A DNA stretch of 64,000 nt from Chelativorans xinjiangensis (lineage in GTDB: Bacteria; Pseudomonadota; Alphaproteobacteria; Rhizobiales; Rhizobiaceae). The stretch's first letter is position 1. Each line of letters begins with the position of its first letter. A program made the translations under genes and the position numbers. Shown here piece by piece: positions 57,668-64,000 of this stretch. The notes beneath the pieces are model-generated. The model was not told the DNA's origin. It searched no databases and worked only from the letters and a program-made list of their open reading frames with translations. Where the stretch lies: the NCBI RefSeq assembly GCF_009812055.1, contig NZ_WQNH01000025.1, positions 1-64,000 of the forward strand. The letters are read 5' to 3'.

Positions 57668-58228
57668 CTAAGCGGAGGGCTCGGCCCTGATCCCGCGCCG
57701 TCGTTTTCCCAACTCGCGGTAGAGCGCCTCGCGGCTTACACCCAGTTCGGCCGCAAGTTCCGTCCATGTCCCTTTTTCGGGCATTGTCCTGCTTTCGCCG
57801 AGCCAGGCATCCAGACGTTCGGCGACGGTCCGCAAGGTTCTGATCTCAGCTCCCGTTCGAGCAGACTGCACAGCACGGGCCAGATACGCTGCCCAGGCGT
57901 CCGCAGCACCCTGATTGCCGTTGAGTCGGGACCGGAACGTCACGACAGGAATGCAGCATATCGTCGAATTGGCGTTTGCCCGTGCATCGCAGTGATAGAC
58001 ATCCGAATAGGCGGATGCTTCCGCCACCACCTGGCCTCGTCGTGCCGCCTGCAGGCGCAATTCCGTTCCCATGCTGGTCTGGCGGATCAGTCCGATCTGG
58101 CCTTCGATCACCAAAAACATCTGATCGATGCGATCACCCGTGTGAAAGAGCGGCTCGGATGCGGCGAGTGTGCGCCTGAACCCGCCATCGAAGAGCTGTG
58201 CGATACTATCAGACATGATCTCTATCAT
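57668..58228 (-). CDS. Crp/Fnr-superfamily regulator
   Basis: A 186-residue protein. A cyclic-nucleotide-binding-type beta-barrel (about 10-110: FHTGDRIDQMFLVIEGQIGL) leads to a C-terminal helix-turn-helix (WTELAAELGVSREALYRELG). No N-terminal cysteine cluster for an Fnr iron-sulfur site is seen, though cysteines occur near residues 80-92 (YHCDAR, STICCIP). The recognition helix has RExxxR like Crp, not the ExxSR that reads TTGA, so it is probably not the activator of the boxes in this window. It is divergent from a Spy-like gene, its likely target. Confidence 0.8.
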   Translation of the reverse strand: MIEIMSDSIAQLFDGGFRRTLAASEPLFHTGDRIDQMFLVIEGQIGLIRQTSMGTELRLQAARRGQVVAEASAYSDVYHCDARANANSTICCIPVVTFRSRLNGNQGAADAWAAYLARAVQSARTGAEIRTLRTVAERLDAWLGESRTMPEKGTWTELAAELGVSREALYRELGKRRRGIRAEPSA

Positions 58229-58290
58229 ATGCGTTGAGTCGGATATGTGCCACCGGTGGACACCTCAACAACAGCGAATGGAATCCTCCG

Positions 58291-58893
58291 ATGCAACGCT
58301 ACTTACTTCCCACAGTCCTTTCTCTGTTGATCATGACTCCCGCCGGACTTCAGGCGCAGGATCATCGGCACGCCAGGCAGGCATCGCCGTATGCCGGCTT
58401 TGAAACCCGCAAGATCAAGAGCCTTTCGGAAGAGGACATCTCCGAATTGAAGAAAGGAGCCGGATGGGGATTGGCTCTGGCGGCCGAACTCAACGGCATT
58501 CCCGGCCCGTCCCACCTGCTGATACTGAAGGACGAACTCGGCCTTTCACCCGATCAGGTGACCAGGATCGAAGCGATCTATTCCGAGATGAAGGCTGAGG
58601 CCATAGCCGCCGGCGACAGATTTATCGCAGCGGAACGAGCAATCGAGAAAGCCGTCGTTGGAGGTCGGTTGGACGAGCGGCAGCTCCGTGTGCTGGTCGA
58701 AAAAGCAGCTGCTGCGCGCGCTGATTTGCGCTTCGTTCATCTTTCGCGGCACCTTTCGACGCCACCTCTTCTTACCGAAGAGCAGATCGAGCGATATAAG
58801 GCCCTGCGAGGCTATGCGTCCTTATCGCCGCCCGCCAACATTTCCGAAGATCACGGCGCGAACATGGAGAGGCTGCACGGAAAACATGACTGA
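58291..58893 (+). CDS. Spy-like periplasmic protein, second type
   Basis: A 200-residue secreted protein. Signal peptide about 1-22 (LIMTPAGLQAQDH), then helical segments with LKDELGLSPDQVTRIEAIYS and PPLLTEEQIERYKALRGY, the paired LTxxQ-like motifs of Spy/CpxP and heavy-metal resistance proteins. ATG 58291 is chosen for the signal peptide. It lies divergent from the Crp-type regulator. Confidence 0.75.
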   Translation: MQRYLLPTVLSLLIMTPAGLQAQDHRHARQASPYAGFETRKIKSLSEEDISELKKGAGWGLALAAELNGIPGPSHLLILKDELGLSPDQVTRIEAIYSEMKAEAIAAGDRFIAAERAIEKAVVGGRLDERQLRVLVEKAAAARADLRFVHLSRHLSTPPLLTEEQIERYKALRGYASLSPPANISEDHGANMERLHGKHD

Positions 58894-59316
58894 CCTCTCG
58901 AAGCGCAGACATCGCTGAACTATTGCGCCACTGCCGCGAGATAATTCGGCAAGGGTCTGGTTGCCGTCGCGCTGCTTCAGTTGGTGCAGACAAGCGCGCA
59001 GTAGGCCATGTCCTGTTCGATGAGCTGGTGCTCGCAAAACCCCGTCCGGCTGGGGAGGCAACTTGCGCCGTAGCGCAAGCCGATCCGGACGACTGAAACA
59101 GGTCGGCTTGAGCCATTCACTATGCGCCGCTCAAACGACCGGCAACTGGCGCTACTTTGATGTTCCTCCTGTCTTGGAATGCCCATCGTGGTGTTGCGCG
59201 TGTCATGTCTGTAGTCTTTTTGTGCCTTCACTACAGGTCGGCGACACTGGAACTAGAGGGGACTGGGCGCACTCTGGAACGAAGTGTTGAGAGCAAACTT
59301 GGATTATGTTGGCTTA
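58894..59316. other. Gene-free stretch
   Basis: 423 bp with no recognised gene. Short minus-strand frames exist without a family signature. Confidence 0.45.
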
Positions 59317-59479
59317 TCATGCTGCTGCCTGGAAAAGCCCCTGCTGATATCGACGGTTGCGAGCCCCCTGTACCTTTTCATGTTGATGCGCCGGTGTGAG
59401 TTGTAGACTGGCGTGACCGGGCCTTCCCGTCGGGAGCAACCCAAAGCCCCCTGTGCCGCGAGCACCTGTTGCGGACTGG

Positions 59480-59916
59480 TGCCCCGGCGGGACGGTGCGC
59501 GGAGTGATGGCACGGCGCACGGCTTCGGGATCGACCCGACCCGTCGAGTCGACGGGCAGATAGGTCACCGTCGCGCCAAGCCGCTCGAGAAACCGGCAGG
59601 AAGCGAGAACGGCGGGGTGCTCGACGGCGGTGGTGACGATGTGCTCGCCCCTTGTGCCTGAGCGCGAAGAACGTACCCTTGATGGCAAGGTTGTTGGCCT
59701 CGCTGCCGCCGCTTGTGAACACGATCTCGTCGGGCGCCGAGCCGAGCAGCGTGGCGACCTGGGCGCGGGCGCGCTCCAGTGCGGCCTTTGCCGGCGTGCT
59801 CGCCAATGGCCGCTGAACGGATTGCCAAAGACTTCGTCGAGAAACGGCCGCATTGCCCTTGCCACCGCCGGATCGATCGGCGTGCTGGCGTTGTGGTCGA
59901 GATAGATCTGAGCCAT
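59480..59916 (-). pseudogene. Cysteine desulfurase (NifS/IscS-like), frameshifted and truncated
   Basis: From ATG 59916: MAQIYLDHNASTPIDPAVAR then AMRPFLDEVFGNPFSGHW; the sense then moves to another frame (KAALERARAQVATLLGSAPD, EIVFTSGGSEANNLAIKGTF) and back (HIVTTAVEHPAVLASCRFLE, TYLPVDSTGRVDPEAVRRAI). After TPRTV the family sequence stops, so the PLP-lysine region is absent. Two shifts and a deletion make it inactive. It belonged with the DsrE gene next to it. Confidence 0.8.
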
Positions 59917-59920
59917 CGGA

Positions 59921-60273
59921 TCAGAACACCAGCACTTTGTCGGCGGCGATGGTGGCGGCCGCGAGTTCGTTCATAGTGCTGCGCCTTACGCCAGCCATGA
60001 TGTCGGCTTCAGTCAGGCCGCGCGCGTCCATGCAAGTGCCACACAGCAAGATCTGTCCCTTGCCGGCAACCACCCCCTTCAGCATGCGCTCGACATTGTA
60101 GTAGCCGTCGGGGGTCTTCTGACCGGTCTTTGCGGCCACCACGGCGTCGGCCATCAGGAACACTGTGACTCCGGTTCCAGGCTCGTTCTTGATGAGAGCA
60201 AGAGCCGGCGTAGGCCGTTGTAGCACCGCTCGGTGCCATAGGGCGGGTCATTCAGGATGAACAGGATCTGCAC
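59921..60273 (-). pseudogene. DsrE-family sulfur carrier-like gene, frameshifted
   Basis: From GTG 60273 the frame reads VQILFILNDPPYGTERCYNG then shifts near 60201-60212; the sense goes on in the other frame as ALALIKNEPGTGVTVFLMAD, QILLCGTCMDARGLTEADIM and ELAAATIAADKVLVF. The CGTC pair that would carry persulfide is present. Only a one-base lesion separates the halves, so an error in the read is possible; the full product would be about 117 residues, normal for the family. Confidence 0.75.
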
Positions 60274-60355
60274 AGGTGTCCCTTTCTTCCGTTCTTCGAA
60301 CGCGCCTCGATCAAAAGGCGACTTCCGCAACCATCAGCCGTGCGACGAGCCCGCC

Positions 60356-60712
60356 CTATTCGCCGAGAACGCGGCGCCGCTCCTCGAACTCGTCTTTGTC
60401 GATCTCGCCGCGCGCAAAGCGCTCTTTGAGAATGTCGAGCGGCGTGCGGCCCGGCGGCGTGTGATGCGGTGGCGCTGTTGACTGCCACGGGCCGCCGACC
60501 CAGCGGACGAGAAGGACCACGGCTGCGATCAGCACCGCGAGAAAAAGGATCATGAACAACGGGCCGAAAATCATCGCCCAGCCTCCACCCCACCACATCA
60601 TATGAGGGGCCCAAGCGTACCGTTCGGCGTCCGAAGGTGCCTGAGCCCACAGAGCGCTTGGCGCAAGGACCGCGCCCGCAGCGACGAACATCGGAACCAG
60701 AACCTTTTGCAT
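60356..60712 (-). CDS. SHOCT-domain membrane protein
   Basis: A 118-residue protein with a signal-like N-terminus (about 1-23), one strong helix (about 45-72) and a C-terminal SHOCT motif (PLDILKERFARGEIDKDEFE). SHOCT domains help oligomerise membrane proteins. It stands between the DsrE and EF-hand genes in the same direction. Confidence 0.85.
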   Translation of the reverse strand: MQKVLVPMFVAAGAVLAPSALWAQAPSDAERYAWAPHMMWWGGGWAMIFGPLFMILFLAVLIAAVVLLVRWVGGPWQSTAPPHHTPPGRTPLDILKERFARGEIDKDEFEERRRVLGE

Positions 60713-60785
60713 TGGTGATCTCCATCATGGATCAGCATTGGATAGGCGGCGCGGCCGCGAAGCTCGCCCCGTGCCCGCCGCGCGG

Positions 60786-61235
60786 CTACTCCCGCAAGAA
60801 GGTCTGAACCTCCTCGGGCGTCACTTTGCCGTCCTTGTCTGCGTCGACCTTGTCGAATATCCGCTTTTGGATAGTCGTAATCTCCTCGAAGGAGAGCCCG
60901 CCGTCACCGTCCGTGTCGGCAATGGCGAACATGATCTTCATCATGTGCCCGCGCATGCGCATCATTGGCATGCCTCCCATCATCCCTTGGCCCATCATCC
61001 CCTGGCCCATCATCCCCTGGCCCATCATTCGGGGAGGCATCATGCCGGGTTGGCCAGGCTGCGTGCCTTGGCCTTGTCCAGCCGTGTCCCCGGGCTCGGC
61101 CGGCGGCGTCGCCTGTGCGAGCGTCTCGGGATGGTGCGGATCGGCCGCGGTTGTTTGCGCGGCAGCACCGGTCGTCGCGCCGGTAGCGATGATGGCAGCG
61201 AGCGCGGTCGTGCGTGTTAGTGCAGTCAACGTCAT
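60786..61235 (-). CDS. Secreted EF-hand protein with Met/Gly repeat
   Basis: A 149-residue protein with a signal peptide (about 1-27). A proline/glycine linker leads to MMGQG repeats (about residues 68-88), a HMMKIMFAIAD segment and two EF-hand loops, DTDGDGGLSFEE and DADKDGKVTPEE, which would bind calcium. ATG 61235 is chosen because AAGGAGG lies 6 nt before it. The repeat is encoded by a 15-bp tandem array, which could change length. Confidence 0.85.
   Translation of the reverse strand: MTLTALTRTTALAAIIATGATTGAAAQTTAADPHHPETLAQATPPAEPGDTAGQGQGTQPGQPGMMPPRMMGQGMMGQGMMGQGMMGGMPMMRMRGHMMKIMFAIADTDGDGGLSFEEITTIQKRIFDKVDADKDGKVTPEEVQTFLRE
60976..61030. repeat. 15-bp tandem repeat in the EF-hand gene
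   Basis: Units cccatcatcccttgg, cccatcatcccctgg, cccatcatcccctgg and a partial fourth. The unit length is a multiple of three and encodes the MMGQG repeat, so copy-number change keeps the frame. Confidence 0.85.
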
Positions 61236-61419
61236 GGGAACCTCCTTGCCTCTAGAGGGCTCTGCAGAGCCCATTCCAGCCCGCTGGCGGCTGCGGCTTC
61301 GATACGCAAAAGCCGGTAAGCCGCAGCCGCGATCTGAGTTGCAGTCTAGCCCAAAAGCGAGGCGGCGACTTTGCGCCGGATCAACTGCTCGGCCAGTCGG
61401 ACTTCGATCCGCCGTATCG

Positions 61420-62718
61420 TCATGTTGCCCGCCTCGAGGACGGATGCGGCTCCGTAGGCGTGCGCGAAAGATCAGGTTCGCGCATCACGAGGGCCACGAC
61501 CAACCCAGAGAGAAACGTCAGGGCGGCGATAGAAGCGATTGCGTACGAGAGCCCAAAAAAGTCAGCAATAAGGCCCGCCGACAGCGCCCCGATCGCGTAG
61601 CCGAGATCCCGCCAGAACCGATAGACGCTGAGCGAGCGGGCGCGCCAGGTTGGATGCGAGGCGTCAGAGACGGCCGCAATGAGGCTCGGGTAGACCATGG
61701 CCGTCCCCAGCCCGAGCAGCAGGCTGCCCAAGAGCCACCACTCGAACTGGCGCGTTGCGGCCGTGAGGAATAGGCCCGCGGCTTGCACCCACATGCCGGC
61801 GACGATCAGGCCCTTGCGCCCCCAGCGGTCACTCAAGGGGCCGGTTGCGATCTGCAGGATGCCCCAGGTCGCGGGATAGATCGCCTTAAGGATGCCGATG
61901 CGCTCGACGCCGAGGCCGAAGGAGGCGAAGAACAACGGGAAGATGCCCCAGCTCATGCCGTCATTGAGGTTGTTGACGAGGCCGGCCTGCGAGGCTGCGA
62001 AGAGATTGCGGTCCTTGAACGATGTGAGCGCAAAGACTTCCCGAAAACTGATCGGCGCAGCCTTCTGCGTGTATGAGGAGGCCTCCAGCCGGACATGGTC
62101 TCGCGTATCGCGCACCAGCAGGATCGACAACGCGGCTCCCAGGATTGCATAGCCGATGCCAAGATAGATCGGCGCCGGGCGCAAGCCATATTGCGAGGCG
62201 AGATAGCCGGTGAGAAACGCGGTCATGCCGACGGCGAGATAGCCGGCGAACTCGTTGAGGCCGACGGCCAAGCCGCGCGACTTCGGTCCGACGAGGTCGA
62301 CCTTCATGATCACCGTCATCGACCAGGCAAGTCCCTGGTTGATGCCGAGGAGGGCGTTGGCGGCGATGACCCATTCCCAGCTCGGTGCCCAGATGATCAT
62401 GAAGGGAACTGGCAGGCCGACGAGCCAGCCGAGGACCAGAACGCGCTTGCGCCCCCAGAGGTCGGCAAGTTGCCCCGACACGAGATTGGCGAAGGCCTTC
62501 ACCACGCCGAAGCTGACGATGAAGGAGACGACGAGCGTCATCGAGGCGATGCCGAATTCCTCCGAGCCGATCAACGGCACGACCGTGCGCTCGATCCCGA
62601 CCATGCCGCCGACGAAGGCGTTGATCAGGACGAGCAGCGCGAACTGCGGCCAGTTCTCTCTAAGGCCCAGCCTGACTGTCGAACTCGCTGGCTGACGGTC
62701 CGATGTCGCCTCTCTCAT
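61420..62718 (-). CDS. MFS transporter
   Basis: A 432-residue protein with about 12 helices. The loop 2-3 motif LVSGQLADLWGRKRVLVLG and its second-half relative GPLSDRWGRKGLIVAGMW are typical. ATG 62718 lies 3 nt past the stop of the MBL gene, so the two are one operon. Similar MFS/MBL/ArsR-rhodanese neighbours occur in sulfur-handling clusters; export of a sulfur compound is a guess. Confidence 0.87.
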   Translation of the reverse strand: MREATSDRQPASSTVRLGLRENWPQFALLVLINAFVGGMVGIERTVVPLIGSEEFGIASMTLVVSFIVSFGVVKAFANLVSGQLADLWGRKRVLVLGWLVGLPVPFMIIWAPSWEWVIAANALLGINQGLAWSMTVIMKVDLVGPKSRGLAVGLNEFAGYLAVGMTAFLTGYLASQYGLRPAPIYLGIGYAILGAALSILLVRDTRDHVRLEASSYTQKAAPISFREVFALTSFKDRNLFAASQAGLVNNLNDGMSWGIFPLFFASFGLGVERIGILKAIYPATWGILQIATGPLSDRWGRKGLIVAGMWVQAAGLFLTAATRQFEWWLLGSLLLGLGTAMVYPSLIAAVSDASHPTWRARSLSVYRFWRDLGYAIGALSAGLIADFFGLSYAIASIAALTFLSGLVVALVMREPDLSRTPTEPHPSSRRAT

Positions 62719-62720
62719 GG

Positions 62721-63461
62721 TCAGGCCGCGGCAGCCGTGTGGCCGGAATTGGCGGCCCGGATCTGCGCGGCCTGCGGCGGGGCCGGCGGAATCTCGGCGA
62801 GCATGAAGCGGATGAACTCGTCCTCGTCCTCGATTCCGAAAGCCTCGTTGTGGCGCTTTTCGAAGCCGATGGTGGACCAGGGTTTGCCGCTCAAGCGCCG
62901 GCCACAGACCGAGCCGGCATAGGCCCCGGATAGGATCTCGACATGGTCGGGAAGAGCCCTGAGGCGGCCGGCGCTCCGGAAGAGGTCTTTGGCACCTTCT
63001 TCGGCGCTGACCGCGAGCTCGGTGCGGCCGAGATCGCCGACCATCAGAGTGTGGCCGGTCAAGACGAACCAGGGCTCGTCGGCCCGTGTGCGGTCGCTCA
63101 CGAGCAGGCAGATGTGCTCGGGCGTGTGCCCGGGCGTATGCATGACCGTCGCGCTCACGTTGCTGAGCGGCAGCACGTCGCCGTTGTGGACTCCATTGAA
63201 CGGGAACGAGACGTCGGCCTCGGTCGACAACACGTACTTCGCACCGGCAGCCTCGGCGAGAGAGCGGCCGGCTGAGAGATGGTCGGCGTGAACATGCGTG
63301 TCGATGACGAAGTGAATGCGCATGCCGGCGTCCTCGGCCGCGCGCAGGTAAGGCTCGATGTCGCCGACCGGATCGATGACGGCTGCGGCCGCCTTGCCGC
63401 CGCAGCCGAAAAGATAGGAAATGCCGACCGGATCTGTGTGAAGGAACTGGCGAAGGATCAT
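62721..63461 (-). CDS. Persulfide dioxygenase-like MBL protein
   Basis: A 246-residue metallo-beta-lactamase-fold protein. The metal motif is DTHVHADHLSAG, followed by MHTPGHTPEHICL and LTGHTLMVGDLGRTEL, as in ETHE1/Blh-type persulfide dioxygenases, which oxidise glutathione persulfide. ATG 63461 is chosen for its GGGAG. It is divergent from an ArsR-rhodanese regulator with a palindrome between them. Confidence 0.87.
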   Translation of the reverse strand: MILRQFLHTDPVGISYLFGCGGKAAAAVIDPVGDIEPYLRAAEDAGMRIHFVIDTHVHADHLSAGRSLAEAAGAKYVLSTEADVSFPFNGVHNGDVLPLSNVSATVMHTPGHTPEHICLLVSDRTRADEPWFVLTGHTLMVGDLGRTELAVSAEEGAKDLFRSAGRLRALPDHVEILSGAYAGSVCGRRLSGKPWSTIGFEKRHNEAFGIEDEDEFIRFMLAEIPPAPPQAAQIRAANSGHTAAAA

Positions 63462-63492
63462 GGGCTTGCACTCCCTGTTGCGAAGGGCTAGA

Positions 63493-63518
63493 AACATTCA
63501 ATCATTCCGCTGAATGTT
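63493..63518. promoter_or_regulatory. Operator for the ArsR-type regulator
   Basis: AACATTCA, 10 bp, TGAATGTT: a perfect inverted repeat in the 73-bp spacer between the MBL and ArsR genes. ATTCA/TGAAT half-sites are typical of BigR/SqrR-like ArsR regulators of sulfide genes. Confidence 0.75.
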
Positions 63519-63534
63519 CCACTGAGGAGCTGCC

Positions 63535-64000
63535 GTGTCAAGCACCGGACCGAAACAAGCGATCTACGAAAGCCTTGCCGAGGTGGCTCAGGCGCTCGGC
63601 CATCCGCACCGGCTCGAGCTTCTGGAGCACCTGGCGCAAGGGGTGCGCAGCGTCGAGGAACTCTCCGCGCGAGCCCATCTGAGCTTTGCCAACACGTCGC
63701 GGCACCTGCAGATCCTGCGGCGTGCGCGCCTCGTCGAGACGGAGCGCCGCGGCAAGCATGTGCTCTACAGCCTCGCCGGCGATGCCGAGGTCGTGGCGCT
63801 GATCAAGGCGCTCGGCCGTGTCGGGGAGCGAAACGTGGCCGAGGTCGACCGCGTCATGGCCGACTACTTCCGAGCGCGCGATGCGCTGGAGCCGGTATCG
63901 CGAGAAGACCTGGTCTCGAGGCTGCATGACGGCATGGTCACGGTTCTCGATGTACGGCCTGATGATGAGTTTGCGGTCGGACATCTTCCTGGCGCACTCA
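63535..64000 (+). CDS. ArsR-family regulator with rhodanese domain (cut by window end)
   Basis: From GTG 63535 (after GAGGAG) the frame gives 155 residues to the window edge. Residues about 10-95 are an ArsR winged helix (LGHPHRLELLEHLAQGVRSV, LSFANTSRHLQILRRARLVE). From about 125 a rhodanese domain begins (MVTVLDVRPDDEFAVGHLPG); its catalytic cysteine would lie beyond the edge. The ArsR part shown has no cysteine, so sensing may depend on the rhodanese domain. It probably represses the divergent MBL-MFS operon. Confidence 0.88.
   Translation, partial: MSSTGPKQAIYESLAEVAQALGHPHRLELLEHLAQGVRSVEELSARAHLSFANTSRHLQILRRARLVETERRGKHVLYSLAGDAEVVALIKALGRVGERNVAEVDRVMADYFRARDALEPVSREDLVSRLHDGMVTVLDVRPDDEFAVGHLPGAL

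Noticed and set aside
57668-58228. Crp/Fnr-family protein as the master regulator of the TTGA boxes
   Set aside because: The recognition helix lacks the E-x-x-S-R pattern of TTGA readers, and no Fnr-type cysteine cluster is seen.
60976-61030. Short regular repeats that could suggest a CRISPR array
   Set aside because: Units are 15 bp, directly adjacent with no spacers, and encode a protein repeat in frame with the EF-hand gene.

Overview
The window reads as an accessory region of an alphaproteobacterium, most likely Hyphomicrobiales (rhizobia and relatives). Pointers are the high GC content, a typical rhizobial intergenic palindrome (11692-11738), a DUF2585/UPF0314 membrane protein, and sixteen perfect FixK/Fnr-type boxes (TTGA-N6-TCAA) that I found by eye, almost all between genes. 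I see no rRNA, tRNA, CRISPR array or replication origin. No database search was possible, so family names rest on motifs and recognised sequence.

Layout. 1-6940: a PLP aminotransferase divergent from an Lrp/AsnC regulator, flanked by gene scraps, then a decayed IS3 element (3845-6634) carrying an IS110 element between its left end and its transposase. 6941-12120: an ACP/acyl-AMP ligase/acyltransferase fusion protein, a 57-residue SPW-like membrane peptide, a UMF1-type transporter and a phosphoribosyltransferase relic. 13070-16191: a BCAM0308 protein divergent from a DUF2267-SPW-BON-DUF2267-ChaB operon, with one box for each direction. 16207-23313 (minus): acetyl-CoA synthetase, E1alpha, E1beta, E2, acyl carrier protein and a B12-dependent ribonucleotide reductase. 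23395-25268: an HPF/cold-shock fusion, an archease stub, a clipped CBS protein and a deleted polX. 25527-31330: P1B ATPase, NUDIX-DUF302 fusion, Usp, ZIP transporter, and a Usp/GH94 deletion scar. 31365-38249: DUF2585, a membrane protein, twin HMA domains of a truncated copper ATPase, a frameshifted SRPBCC gene, UbiB-like kinase and FtsH. 38461-42750: a MacAB-like ABC export operon. 43130-46583: a petA stub, a beta-propeller protein with three small membrane proteins, and tiny membrane peptides. 47486-53093: cytochrome c, dead truncated haemoglobin, then a tight operon of beta-CASP nuclease, AMP-phosphorylase-like enzyme and PRPP synthetase. 53550-58893: TetR/methyltransferase pair, two Spy-like proteins and a Crp-family regulator. 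59480-64000: sulfur-related genes (broken cysteine desulfurase and DsrE, SHOCT, EF-hand, MFS, persulfide-dioxygenase-like enzyme, ArsR-rhodanese regulator).

How it fits together. I infer a low-oxygen survival island. An Fnr/FixK protein encoded elsewhere would switch on oxygen-independent dNTP synthesis (class II RNR), acetyl-CoA metabolism, ribosome hibernation, protein quality control (FtsH, Spy), metal transport, universal stress proteins and possibly RNA-to-PRPP recycling. The island is also eroding: at least fifteen genes are truncated, fused or frameshifted, and several intact boxes now drive remnants.
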